Source: Bacteroidia bacterium (GTDB taxonomy: Bacteria; Bacteroidota; Bacteroidia; Bacteroidales; Azobacteroidaceae). From it: a stretch of 64,000 nucleotides of DNA. The notes beneath the pieces were generated by a model. That model ran no database searches. It was not told where the DNA came from and saw only the letters and a program-made list of their open reading frames with translations. How positions within the stretch are numbered: position 1 is the stretch's first letter; each line of letters opens with the position of its first letter. Below, one piece after another: positions 52,183 through 59,777 of the stretch. Location: positions 52,806-116,805 of the forward strand of contig BNXY01000002.1 of NCBI GenBank assembly GCA_025999935.1. The letters run 5' to 3'. The position numbers were made by a program, and so were the translations under genes.

Positions 52183-53562
52183 TTACGCTTGCTGTTCGTA
52201 AACAGATTCCCAATCCACGTCGTCGTCTCCTTTGGTTCCGTCAAGTTTAATGACAAAACTTTTCGCAGGGAAGAACGGGGTAATGTGCAAATCAAGATAA
52301 ATCCTGTCTTTCTGTTTGGGGTCTCGTTCGAAGCGAGTAATTCTGAACTTTTCAATTAATCTGTCGGCCCCCTGAATACCATCCAGGAATTTGATGATTT
52401 GCATGCGCAAGTCTTTCTCTGTTTTTGAATTCCAATTTTCAAAGGCTCTGCGGTTCAGAAAATCAATTAAAACTTTGGTAATATAGTCAAATACGCGGAC
52501 AACCGAATAGGTTTGAAGCCCCAGGTTGTCGCCGTTGAATAATGTTTTTGCTGAGAAAGCCATTACTTTTCCATATTCGTTTACCATCGGAATTAATCCC
52601 ATTTTTTCCAATTGTGAAATTTCGCTCTTTTTCAATTGGAATACGACGCCGTCCACTTCATTGATGCCCCCATATTTTTTACCGGCAGTTACCTGCGACA
52701 TCAGCGTATAATACACTTTTCCGGCAAGGGCGGCAGACGGTGAAATATGTAAATCTTCCGATTCGCCGATTTCGGAATATTTTCCTCTACCTATCAACCA
52801 GTTACACGACATACAGGTGTTGGCGCGAAAAGTGTCGCCTCCCGTATGATTCGCGGTAAAAAACATTTCGATCACATCGTCCGGTTTATCCAAGTCGGCA
52901 AAGTCGGTAAAGAGCATGGTCTTGTTATCGTAGGATATTTTACACCATTTCTCAAGCACACTGTTTGAACCTAAATATCCGGGTATTACAAGTAAGGAAT
53001 AATTTTCACGAAGGTCCAACCGGTCGTAGTGTTGTTTTAACTCTGCTGCTATATAATCGATAAAACGGGAGTTATCCAAGTCCTGAATCTGTTCGGGAGA
53101 GGCATTGACTATGGATATGTTTTTTACTTTTTCCGATTCTGTATTTTTATAGAATAACATTACTGCACGGTAAGATCTTTCCAATTCCTTGACTGTTTCC
53201 ACAGCCGTAAACTGATTTTTTTTCAACAAGGCTGCAACACTATCTCCGCGTTCTTTGCTTTTATCAAGCATTTCATTGATATCATTGGAAGAAGAAAGCA
53301 GGCTTATCCACAATTTTAATTTTTTTCTTAAATCATCCCGTTCTTCTTTTTTGGATTCATCCGTTAGAAAGATTTTTTTTCGGGCTTTTCTTTCCGGGTT
53401 CATATTTTGAACACCGTCAACACAAGATTCCAAAAATGCAAAACTTCCAAATTTTGCCAAGCGATCCAAAGCATTTCCTAATGCTATTTCGGGTGATTTT
53501 TGTTTTTGAGCAACCGGTTTGGACTCTAATCCGTTTATTGGTTGTAATTCTTGTTCTGCCAT
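52183..53562 (-). CDS. tssC: T6SS contractile sheath large subunit, TssC-like
   Basis: A 459-residue protein of the Bacteroidota TssC (DUF5458) family, the large sheath component that forms with TssB the contracting tube around TssD. Seen are 'NALDRLAKFGSFAFLESCVD', 'YDNKTMLFTDFADLDKPDDV', 'TFRANTCMSCNWLIGRGKYS', 'KVMAFSAKTLFNGDNLGLQT' and 'YSVVRVFDYITKVLIDFLNR'. The long helical N-terminal third is the TssB-binding part. It is encoded 23 bases after tssB. No promoter is evident between them. Confidence 0.88.
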   Translation of the reverse strand: MAEQELQPINGLESKPVAQKQKSPEIALGNALDRLAKFGSFAFLESCVDGVQNMNPERKARKKIFLTDESKKEERDDLRKKLKLWISLLSSSNDINEMLDKSKERGDSVAALLKKNQFTAVETVKELERSYRAVMLFYKNTESEKVKNISIVNASPEQIQDLDNSRFIDYIAAELKQHYDRLDLRENYSLLVIPGYLGSNSVLEKWCKISYDNKTMLFTDFADLDKPDDVIEMFFTANHTGGDTFRANTCMSCNWLIGRGKYSEIGESEDLHISPSAALAGKVYYTLMSQVTAGKKYGGINEVDGVVFQLKKSEISQLEKMGLIPMVNEYGKVMAFSAKTLFNGDNLGLQTYSVVRVFDYITKVLIDFLNRRAFENWNSKTEKDLRMQIIKFLDGIQGADRLIEKFRITRFERDPKQKDRIYLDLHITPFFPAKSFVIKLDGTKGDDDVDWESVYEQQA

Positions 53563-53585
53563 AACTTCGTATATTTAATGTGTTG

Positions 53586-54056
53586 TTAATCTGATATTGT
53601 TTTTACTTCGTATGATTCCAGTTCGTTAAGTAATTCCTGTAAAGCTTCAATAAAAGCGACCTTCGATTCTCCGTTTTGCAATGCTCTCTGCAAAATCTTG
53701 TTGGAGCGGAGTTGTTTTATCACTTTGTCATAGAATGCTTTTTGCGCATTCAAATCACTTAAAAAAGGACTGTTTTGAGTCATGTTTTTCACAAGAAAAT
53801 CCGCCACTGAATTGAACCGGAACAGTTCTTTGACTTCCTGTCCTTCCTCATCTTCAAATTCAACGCCAATAGACGGTTTGTAGTGTCGAAACACATCTTC
53901 TATCGAGGTAAGGTTTTCTACTTTTTCGGGATGAATCGGGTCATCCGAAGTTAACTTCTCTACTAATAATGTCCTGTTAAACGGTATGTCGGCGATTGCT
54001 TCCGAGGCATCTATTTTTACTTCATTTCCTCCTACGCCATATTCGAACATTGCCAT
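53586..54056 (-). CDS. tssB: T6SS contractile sheath small subunit, TssB-like
   Basis: A 156-residue protein. The strand-rich N-terminal part ('DIPFNRTLLVEKLTSDDPI', 'HYKPSIGVEFEDEEGQEVKE') and the helical C-terminal part ('AQKAFYDKVIKQLRSNKILQ', 'FIEALQELLNELESYEV') fit the small sheath subunit of Bacteroidota T6SS. It interlocks with TssC, the next gene. A gap of 233 bases with AT-rich sequence and no gene separates it from the TssD genes upstream, so it may have its own promoter, though I do not see a clear TAnnTTTG. Confidence 0.85.
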   Translation of the reverse strand: MAMFEYGVGGNEVKIDASEAIADIPFNRTLLVEKLTSDDPIHPEKVENLTSIEDVFRHYKPSIGVEFEDEEGQEVKELFRFNSVADFLVKNMTQNSPFLSDLNAQKAFYDKVIKQLRSNKILQRALQNGESKVAFIEALQELLNELESYEVKTISD

Positions 54057-54289
54057 AATTAAATGATATTAAATTATTATTTATAAATTTTATTCCATTT
54101 CGCTTTTAATTTAATTTTTCTGCCGGATTCTTCAAAAAAAATTGATATATCGTCCGTAATTCCGCGCAATTTAGTAAAAATAAATAAACTAACAATACTT
54201 TTTTGAAAAAAAATATTGTTTTTTCAAAAAAAACAGCAATACGGCGGATTTTTCATATAGAAACCTATTAATATATGTGATGAAAACGG

Positions 54290-54928
54290 TTACTCGCTTT
54301 TTATTGTATGAGAAAGCGTTTCCTTTTTTTTCCAGTTATTTTCAAATTCTTCGCCTCCTATTTTTATAGTTCGCGGCGAAATTGTCAAAGTAGTCAACAA
54401 ACCTCCGGATTTGGTATTCGCCTTCTTATCATACGCTACGCAATAGGCATCCGAAAAAAAGATGGTAAGCAATGAACTGTTTGTAATTTTGGGCATATTG
54501 GAAAAAAAACGGATCTCTCCGCTTCTCATCATATAGGTTTGCACCATCCATTCGTTGATGGAATAATCCGGCGCTTCGCTAATCGTAATCTGCATAACTC
54601 CGCCGTATGTAAAACTATCCGGCCTGTTTTTTCGAGGATCAATGTCTTGTCTGAAATTAAGATTGAATTTTTCTACAATATAGGTTTTTTCCATAAAAAC
54701 AAAATGGATAATCATATCCGGTCCTACTTGTTTTTTTTCTTCCATGAAAACAGTTGAAACCTCTTCGAGCGATTTTTCAGTGACAATTTGAGGTTTGCCT
54801 GTTTTACTTTCTTCTTGCGGTGTCGGGACGAAAGTCTTGGGAATTTTTACCTTTGTTTCCTCCTGTTCAGTATTTTTCCACCAACCTGCAAAAAGCCTGC
54901 CTGTTTTTACTCTGTCTATAAAATTCAT
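54290..54928 (-). CDS. TssD (Hcp-like) tube protein with N-terminal extension
   Basis: A 212-residue protein. The last ~140 residues are a Bacteroidota TssD domain: 'YIVEKFNLNFRQDIDPR', 'YGGVMQITISEAPDYSINEW', 'LLTIFFSDAYCVAYDKKANT', 'TLTISPRTIKIGGEEFENNW'. Before it lie about 70 extra residues, polar and rich in Lys, Glu and Pro, starting 'MNFIDRVKTGRLFAGWWKNT'. This extension is absent from the similar 132-residue TssD encoded at 58858. It may be displayed at the tube tip or serve as cargo adaptor. Its start overlaps the stop of the next TssD gene by four bases. Confidence 0.8.
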   Translation of the reverse strand: MNFIDRVKTGRLFAGWWKNTEQEETKVKIPKTFVPTPQEESKTGKPQIVTEKSLEEVSTVFMEEKKQVGPDMIIHFVFMEKTYIVEKFNLNFRQDIDPRKNRPDSFTYGGVMQITISEAPDYSINEWMVQTYMMRSGEIRFFSNMPKITNSSLLTIFFSDAYCVAYDKKANTKSGGLLTTLTISPRTIKIGGEEFENNWKKKETLSHTIKSE

Positions 54929-55344
54929 ATTCCTGTATTTTCAAAATAAGCTTCTCCGATTTGTATGCGGCGTGCATTTAAGGTCAGGCGGGTTTCCGCC
55001 TTAAATTGAGTATCAATACCATAGTGCAAATCAAAATTTACGCAACGAGCTTCTTCAAAATAAACCTGCTCCAATGTTTCCTCGTCGGTGTCTATAATAG
55101 AAATTTCTCCATTGTAGAATTTGGCATGATCGAAAATCCATGCCATTAACGGATCGTTAGGTAAATCAGACAACGTAACCTTGATATTACCGCCTTTGAT
55201 TTTAGACGAGGCTTCTCCTGTTTTACCCGTATCCTGCCGTAAATCATACTCGAAAGAAAGTACATTGTATCTTTCCCACGACAGCCCCATGATATTATCT
55301 TTTTGGGGTATTTTTAATTTTAAAAAGGATTTGTATTCAACCAT
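54925..55344 (-). CDS. TssD (Hcp-like) tube protein
   Basis: A 139-residue TssD. The order 'YNVLSFEYDLRQDTGKTGEA', 'SSKIKGGNIKVTLSDLPNDP', 'LEQVYFEEARCVNFDLHYGI' and 'RLTLNARRIQIGEAYFENTG' is the Bacteroidota Hcp beta-barrel (hexamer-forming tube unit). It is most similar in layout to the TssD at 59275, and the gene after it pairs with the TssD at 58858, so the two-gene TssD module occurs twice. A CAAAAATA element (-7, minus) lies at 55374-55381. Confidence 0.85.
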   Translation of the reverse strand: MVEYKSFLKLKIPQKDNIMGLSWERYNVLSFEYDLRQDTGKTGEASSKIKGGNIKVTLSDLPNDPLMAWIFDHAKFYNGEISIIDTDEETLEQVYFEEARCVNFDLHYGIDTQFKAETRLTLNARRIQIGEAYFENTGI

Positions 55345-55559
55345 GATTAATTCTTTTTATTGAATTTTCGATGCAAAAATAATAAATAAAATTAGTCGAT
55401 TCTTATTTTTGTAATAAATATTTTAAATATTGCAATATTTGGAAACAGTTTAAGGGAATTGCAAATATCAATAATAGATAAGTTAATTTAATAATCTTCA
55501 TAAAATTTATTTTTTTATGTAAATATCATCAATAGTGAGCCGACTTCCTGATTTTTGAT

Positions 55560-56279
55560 TTAACGAAAAAATTTATCAATACACCAGATGAACAGAATTG
55601 TAAACGTTATGTATGCCCAGAATTTAACCTGCCCCGTGACCCGTCTTTTTTTTTGGAATTGTTCGCATGTTGTGATAATGAAATTAGCTTTTTTAGGAAA
55701 ATAAATCCAGTCAAACAGCATGAGAAAAACCAGAAAAAAAACCAAGGCTTTATTATAATCTCCTTGTTCAAATTTGAATCCGATTGATTTAAGTATATAT
55801 TCAACAAATATCCCCAAAGATATAAAATTTAGTATTCTTAGCACAGAAAGATATATACCCGCAATAATTCCTGAAAATTGATATTTGCGTATTCTTTCTG
55901 CTCTTCCTATTGTTATTGAAACATAAAAGTACATCCAATAATATAGCTCTTTGAACAAAGATATTTTTGTTGTTCTTTTCATCCGATGCTTAAAACTTTT
56001 GTAATCATATAGGGTGGAGAATCCACCCGATAAAATACTTCCAAAATTAAGTGATAAATTAAGCCAATCAAAATCATCTTCAGTTGGTTCTTCCGCATCG
56101 CTTTCTCTCAGAACAATAAAAGCATTCGGATCATACTTAACTTTTCCTAAATCTTTTACCTGACCATTATATGGGATATCGTCCCGAACATATTGTTGAA
56201 ATTCAATCAACTCAATTTCAGGAGTTCCATTTTCATGCAGACTTTCTCTCTTTTGCTGGTCTTTTTCTTTATCCGGCAT
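55560..56279 (-). CDS. Membrane protein of the T6SS cassette, immunity candidate
   Basis: A 239-residue protein with a charged, soluble N-terminal 70 residues and membrane segments at about 135-157, 172-192 and 215-235. The segment 'FDWIYFPKKANFIITTCEQF' and QKKRR before the last span matches the decayed copy at 57344-57590 ('FELIFIPFNIDSTIKICEQF', PKKRK). It also shares a looser pattern with the 169- and 127-residue proteins nearby. It has no enzyme motif. Position in the effector cassette and family resemblance suggest an immunity protein, perhaps for an effector since lost. Confidence 0.55.
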   Translation of the reverse strand: MPDKEKDQQKRESLHENGTPEIELIEFQQYVRDDIPYNGQVKDLGKVKYDPNAFIVLRESDAEEPTEDDFDWLNLSLNFGSILSGGFSTLYDYKSFKHRMKRTTKISLFKELYYWMYFYVSITIGRAERIRKYQFSGIIAGIYLSVLRILNFISLGIFVEYILKSIGFKFEQGDYNKALVFFLVFLMLFDWIYFPKKANFIITTCEQFQKKRRVTGQVKFWAYITFTILFIWCIDKFFR

Positions 56280-56290
56280 AGTCTAAATTT

Positions 56291-56929
56291 TTAATTCAAA
56301 GGAACTACATCTAATTTATAAGCGCTAAAAGGCTTTTCAAGCTTATACCAACCCAATGAACCTTTATAACATTTTATTGCTATGTAATTTTCAAGCTGTC
56401 CAAACTCTTTTTTAGGCAATAAATATAAACTCACTGTTTGACTTGTTTCCAAATCAAACATAGAATAACGTGAATATTCGGGAAGAAAGTTGTATCTACC
56501 ATATCTATTATGCTCATATCTTTCCTCAATTTTATAATATTTTACTACCATATCATGATTGAAACAGATAGAATTTAACTTTAAAACGCAAACTAAACAA
56601 ACAGGTATCAGTAATCCGGAAAAGAAGACGGAACTTACAACCATACTAATTATCGGAAAAACAGACTTTGCTTTTACATACCAATTAATACACAAATAAT
56701 TGATAATGCTAAATATAACCCATCCTGTGATACACAACCAATTGAAAGTACTGCCAGGAAATATAGTCCCTTCCAGATACTTTTCTTGCGAACTGATACA
56801 ATAAACGATAACTATCGAATAAAGTACAAATAAAAAAATTAATGCTTCTTTTCTTGATTCGCTGTTTAATTTTTTTAGCATCTTTATGAAATTTTTATTT
56901 CTTCCATAAATTTTCATGAGAAATTCCAT
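56291..56929 (-). CDS. Membrane protein of the T6SS cassette
   Basis: A 212-residue protein with three membrane segments in the first half (about 29-46, 60-79 and 88-115). A soluble C-terminal half with 'VVKYYKIEERYEHNRYGRYN' and 'LPKKEFGQLENYIAIKCYKG' follows. I do not recognise a family. It lies 11 bases upstream of the 239-residue gene and 25 bases after the 127-residue gene, so it belongs to the same transcript. A role in immunity to a membrane-acting toxin is plausible from position only. Confidence 0.5.
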   Translation of the reverse strand: MEFLMKIYGRNKNFIKMLKKLNSESRKEALIFLFVLYSIVIVYCISSQEKYLEGTIFPGSTFNWLCITGWVIFSIINYLCINWYVKAKSVFPIISMVVSSVFFSGLLIPVCLVCVLKLNSICFNHDMVVKYYKIEERYEHNRYGRYNFLPEYSRYSMFDLETSQTVSLYLLPKKEFGQLENYIAIKCYKGSLGWYKLEKPFSAYKLDVVPLN

Positions 56930-56954
56930 TTAAACTTATTCTATGACGATTTAT

Positions 56955-57338
56955 TCATTTCACAAATGAAGCTACATATACAAAAGCTACTGCTGTGGCA
57001 AGAATATATAATATCAACAGAATTCGTCCCTTCCAAGTTCCTTCCCAATCCCTGATATCGTCATATTTTTTTATTACTTTTTTGTATTTTCCTTTGGGAA
57101 TATATATAAACAAAAAGATGACAATAAAAAGGGTTATGGTCACATAGGCAGAATATTTTTCCTCAAACATAAAAAAAGGTAGAATCCCCTTTTTATGTAA
57201 AAATCCATTAATAGAAAGAATATTTATAAATAATAACAGTGAAGAAAAAGCGAAAGCTACAAAAACAGCTATTTCGGATATGGATGATCGTAACCCAACC
57301 CGATATAATTTGTAAAAAATAAAATCAAAGAATTTCAT
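56955..57338 (-). CDS. Small three-span membrane protein, immunity candidate
   Basis: A 127-residue protein with membrane segments at about 24-45, 68-83 and 103-125. Between the last two is 'PKGKYKKVIKKYDDIRDWEG', the same place and pattern (a basic-aromatic KY..K/F segment before the final span) as in the other cassette proteins. Small proteins of this layout are common beside polymorphic toxin genes in Bacteroidota. It starts 5 bases after the end of the decayed copy. Function is inferred only. Confidence 0.55.
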   Translation of the reverse strand: MKFFDFIFYKLYRVGLRSSISEIAVFVAFAFSSLLLFINILSINGFLHKKGILPFFMFEEKYSAYVTITLFIVIFLFIYIPKGKYKKVIKKYDDIRDWEGTWKGRILLILYILATAVAFVYVASFVK

Positions 57339-57343
57339 AAATT

Positions 57344-57590
57344 TTATTGATCAATCCAATTATATAAATCATCTCCCCAAATAGCCTCCGAAACTCCCAA
57401 TCCCAAAGCGATAATCCAACGACCGGTTTCCCAGCCTATTCCCCTTTTCCAATATCCACAACTCAGTTATTTTTTTGCCGGCCTGATAACAGGGACTTCC
57501 TGCCTTTCTCTTTTTCGGGAATTGTTCGCATATTTTGATGGTGGAGTCAATGTTGAATGGGATGAAAATCAATTCAAACAAATGGTACCA
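57344..57590 (-). pseudogene. Frameshifted remnant of an immunity-type membrane protein
   Basis: Directly after the stop of the 169-residue gene, and in the same frame, the sequence continues 'WYHLFELIFIPFNIDSTIKI' and CEQFPKKRKAGSP. This equals the region before the last membrane span of the 239-residue protein. Near 57460 the frame breaks, and in the +1 frame it reads 'YWKRGIGWETGRWIIALGLG' followed by VSEAIWGDDLYNWIDQ to TAA at 57344-57346, a hydrophobic last span. The N-terminal part is absent. It is best read as the 3' third of a former paralogue with at least one frameshift. Confidence 0.65.
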
Positions 57591-58100
57591 TTACTCTAAT
57601 AAACTTATAAAACTGCCAATAAGAACTATAAATGGTAATAGAATTACCCCCCAACATATCCATGCCCATTTTATTTTCCATTGACGAGACTGTTTTTCAA
57701 ACATATTGAAATACTTAATATATTTATCCTTGTGAAAAATATAAATATAAGTAAAAAAAAACGAAGCAAGAGTATATATTAAAAATATAAATTGAAAATA
57801 TTCAAATCTTTTCGATTTTTCTATAAATGACATGAAAAAAAAATGCAATCCTGAAAAGAAAATCACAGGCAATCCATACATTAGTCCACCTGCAAATATG
57901 CTGCTTAATCCAATATCCGGTTTTTTCCAAGCATCTAATAAATTTTCAAAGGGATTATCTATCTCCATTTTTTTAAAATGTCTTTTCACAAATGGAAGTT
58001 CATATATTTTTACTAATCCGCTATATTTGTAGAAACAGTAATTTAACTTATAATTAAATTTATAAGCAAAATAATAGACTGTATTCCAAAATCTTTCCAT
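57591..58100 (-). CDS. Membrane protein next to the effector, likely cognate immunity
   Basis: A 169-residue protein with membrane segments at about 66-88, 99-121 and 144-165. Before the last span it has 'KYIKYFNMFEKQSRQWKIKW', the pattern shared with the other cassette proteins. It begins two bases after the stop of the effector gene, the standard place for a cognate immunity gene, and a multi-span membrane protein is the expected immunity to a pore former. No family name can be given from sequence alone. Confidence 0.6.
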   Translation of the reverse strand: MERFWNTVYYFAYKFNYKLNYCFYKYSGLVKIYELPFVKRHFKKMEIDNPFENLLDAWKKPDIGLSSIFAGGLMYGLPVIFFSGLHFFFMSFIEKSKRFEYFQFIFLIYTLASFFFTYIYIFHKDKYIKYFNMFEKQSRQWKIKWAWICWGVILLPFIVLIGSFISLLE

Positions 58101-58102
58101 CT

Positions 58103-58861
58103 TTATTTTTTAACATATTCTTCATATATATATTCTCCTGCTTCGGAACCTCCCCATCCGCCTGCAAAACCACCAATAAAACCGCCAATTGCTGCCCCGG
58201 GAATAGCGCCAACTCCCGCAAAAAATGAACCAATAAAAGCTCCTAACGCAACTCCTCCAGCTGCTCCTAACGTACCTCCGGCTACACTTGCTGTTGCATG
58301 TTGAGCATTGTAACCAAAGGTACCATCATCTTTGGATATTCCATCACTTATTTGATAAACCCCTACTATCAAATTGATACCTGTGGCTCCTTTACTTATT
58401 TTACCACCCCATTTAATCATACTATAAGTTTTTATACCAGCGCGACTACCTCCTTGCCAGCTGGAAGCGTAATGTTTGACACTGATCAAATTGCCATTAT
58501 TGGTACCATTGGTTAAACGGAATGTACCTCCAGTTTTTTTCATTCCTGAGCCAAAACCTCCTGAGGTATTAAGACCATGTCCGAAAATATCCAATCCGGA
58601 ATTCATGGCAAAACCATTCTGCTTAAATTCATCTATAGCTTTGTACGGATTATTCACATGTGTATTATCTGCCACGCAAATAGAAGTACTCTTCATTTTT
58701 ACAAAATGATCATTATACTTATTAATAGGAACACCAACCACTTCCACTACTTTCAATGCATAAGCATAAATCCCATCTCCGAAATCCACCCAGCCTTCAT
58801 ATGGAATTCCGGCATCCAGAAAGAAAAAATACAGCTCTTTACTAATAACCGAATTATTCAT
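58103..58861 (-). CDS. Glycine-zipper protein, candidate pore-forming T6SS effector
   Basis: 252 residues when started at ATG 58861, which overlaps the TssD stop as ATGA; an upstream in-frame start at 59071 only reads through TssD in another frame. Residues 1-60 are amphipathic. Then come 'GHGLNTSGGFGSGMKKTGGT' and 'FRLTNGTNNGNLISVKHYAS', a phrase I recall from C-terminal domains of Bacteroidota polymorphic toxins. The last 60 residues form a long Gly/Ala zipper ('GGTLGAAGGVALGAFIGSFF', 'GAIPGAAIGGFIGGFAGGWG') able to insert into membranes. No catalytic motif is seen. Coupling to TssD and the membrane protein after it argue for an effector carried in the TssD tube; this is inference. Confidence 0.65.
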   Translation of the reverse strand: MNNSVISKELYFFFLDAGIPYEGWVDFGDGIYAYALKVVEVVGVPINKYNDHFVKMKSTSICVADNTHVNNPYKAIDEFKQNGFAMNSGLDIFGHGLNTSGGFGSGMKKTGGTFRLTNGTNNGNLISVKHYASSWQGGSRAGIKTYSMIKWGGKISKGATGINLIVGVYQISDGISKDDGTFGYNAQHATASVAGGTLGAAGGVALGAFIGSFFAGVGAIPGAAIGGFIGGFAGGWGGSEAGEYIYEEYVKK

Positions 58862-59256
58862 TTTTTCCAATAATTTTCGTGTTTTATTCCATCCATCCGC
58901 AATTCTTTGGGTGAAAGAACCAAAGATGTGCTTGTGCCTGTATAAGCGTTTATTTCCCGTGTAAGATTGATGCAATACGCATCCGTAAAAATTATTTCTA
59001 AAACGGTCATTCCTATATCGCTCTGAAACAGGATAGCTCCTGATTTCAGTTGCGTGGACTTTTTCGCCCACAAGTATAAACTATCATCAGCGGCTTCATG
59101 AAGTTTTACAAACAATTGTCCTCCCAATATCTCATGTTGAGGTTGCCCCTTGTAATCTACCGATTGAGAAAATGATACTTTAAAGTCTTCAACCTCATAA
59201 CTTTTTCCGTCCAAAACAAATTTGGAAATAATGTGCGCTAAAGGATTTGTTGCCAT
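58858..59256 (-). CDS. TssD (Hcp-like) tube protein, effector-linked
   Basis: A 132-residue TssD with 'YEVEDFKVSFSQSVDYKGQP', 'HEILGGQLFVKLHEAADDSL', 'VLEIIFTDAYCINLTREINA' and 'SLVLSPKELRMDGIKHENYW'. The final WKK and stop overlap the start of the effector gene by four bases, so the two are translated together. It corresponds to the C-terminal domain of the 212-residue TssD at 54290 but lacks its extension. TssD hexamers can hold small effectors in their lumen, which fits this arrangement. Confidence 0.85.
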   Translation of the reverse strand: MATNPLAHIISKFVLDGKSYEVEDFKVSFSQSVDYKGQPQHEILGGQLFVKLHEAADDSLYLWAKKSTQLKSGAILFQSDIGMTVLEIIFTDAYCINLTREINAYTGTSTSLVLSPKELRMDGIKHENYWKK

Positions 59257-59274
59257 AATGATAAAATTTTTAAT

Positions 59275-59697
59275 TTAAGATGTCCATTCATTCATAAAAT
59301 CTATTCCACTTCCTACAATTACCGTTTCTGCTTGAATGGTAAGTTTGGTTGCTGAGTAACTGTCACCTTTTTGGGTATAATTTAAATCCATACCGATACA
59401 AGCGGCATTCTGAAAAATTACTTTTTCCAAAGGAGTATTTTCTGCATCCAATATTACAATTACCCCGTCGTTGTATTTACGTGATTGTAATGCCCATTCA
59501 ATTACCGGTTTAGGAGGTAATTGAGATAAAGTAACATGTATTGTCCCTCCGTGTACTCTTGTTGTCGCTTTTCCTCTTTCATCTATTCCTTGTTCAAAAG
59601 AAAAATGACAATCCAATATCTCATATCCGCCTTTAATCAGGCTCACAATATCGGCAGCCGCGCCGCCTAATACTAAAAAACTTCGATGTCCAAACAT
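59275..59697 (-). CDS. TssD (Hcp-like) tube protein
   Basis: A 140-residue TssD: 'GGYEILDCHFSFEQGIDERG', 'TTRVHGGTIHVTLSQLPPKP', 'LEKVIFQNAACIGMDLNYTQ', 'KLTIQAETVIVGSGIDFMNE'. It starts 'MFGHRSFLVLGGAAADIVSL', a first strand typical of Bacteroidota TssD. It is the counterpart of the 139-residue TssD at 54925. The following TssD is 18 bases downstream. It probably provides the main tube or a special hexamer next to the effector-carrying one. Confidence 0.85.
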   Translation of the reverse strand: MFGHRSFLVLGGAAADIVSLIKGGYEILDCHFSFEQGIDERGKATTRVHGGTIHVTLSQLPPKPVIEWALQSRKYNDGVIVILDAENTPLEKVIFQNAACIGMDLNYTQKGDSYSATKLTIQAETVIVGSGIDFMNEWTS

Positions 59698-59777
59698 AAA
59701 TAAATGAGTTTATATGTTAGTAATGTTATTTATAAGCTGTTTATTTTATTTCCTGTTTTTGCATAAGCTACCGCTGT

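Noticed and set aside
57369..57581. Independent 70-residue protein
   Set aside because: It needs a TTG start, is contiguous in frame with the gene before it, and matches only the C-terminal part of a neighbouring protein before a frameshift, so it is a remnant.
58862..59071. Longer N terminus for the glycine-zipper protein (start 59071)
   Set aside because: These 70 residues are only TssD read in another frame; the ATG at 58861 overlaps the TssD stop in the usual way and begins a normal protein.
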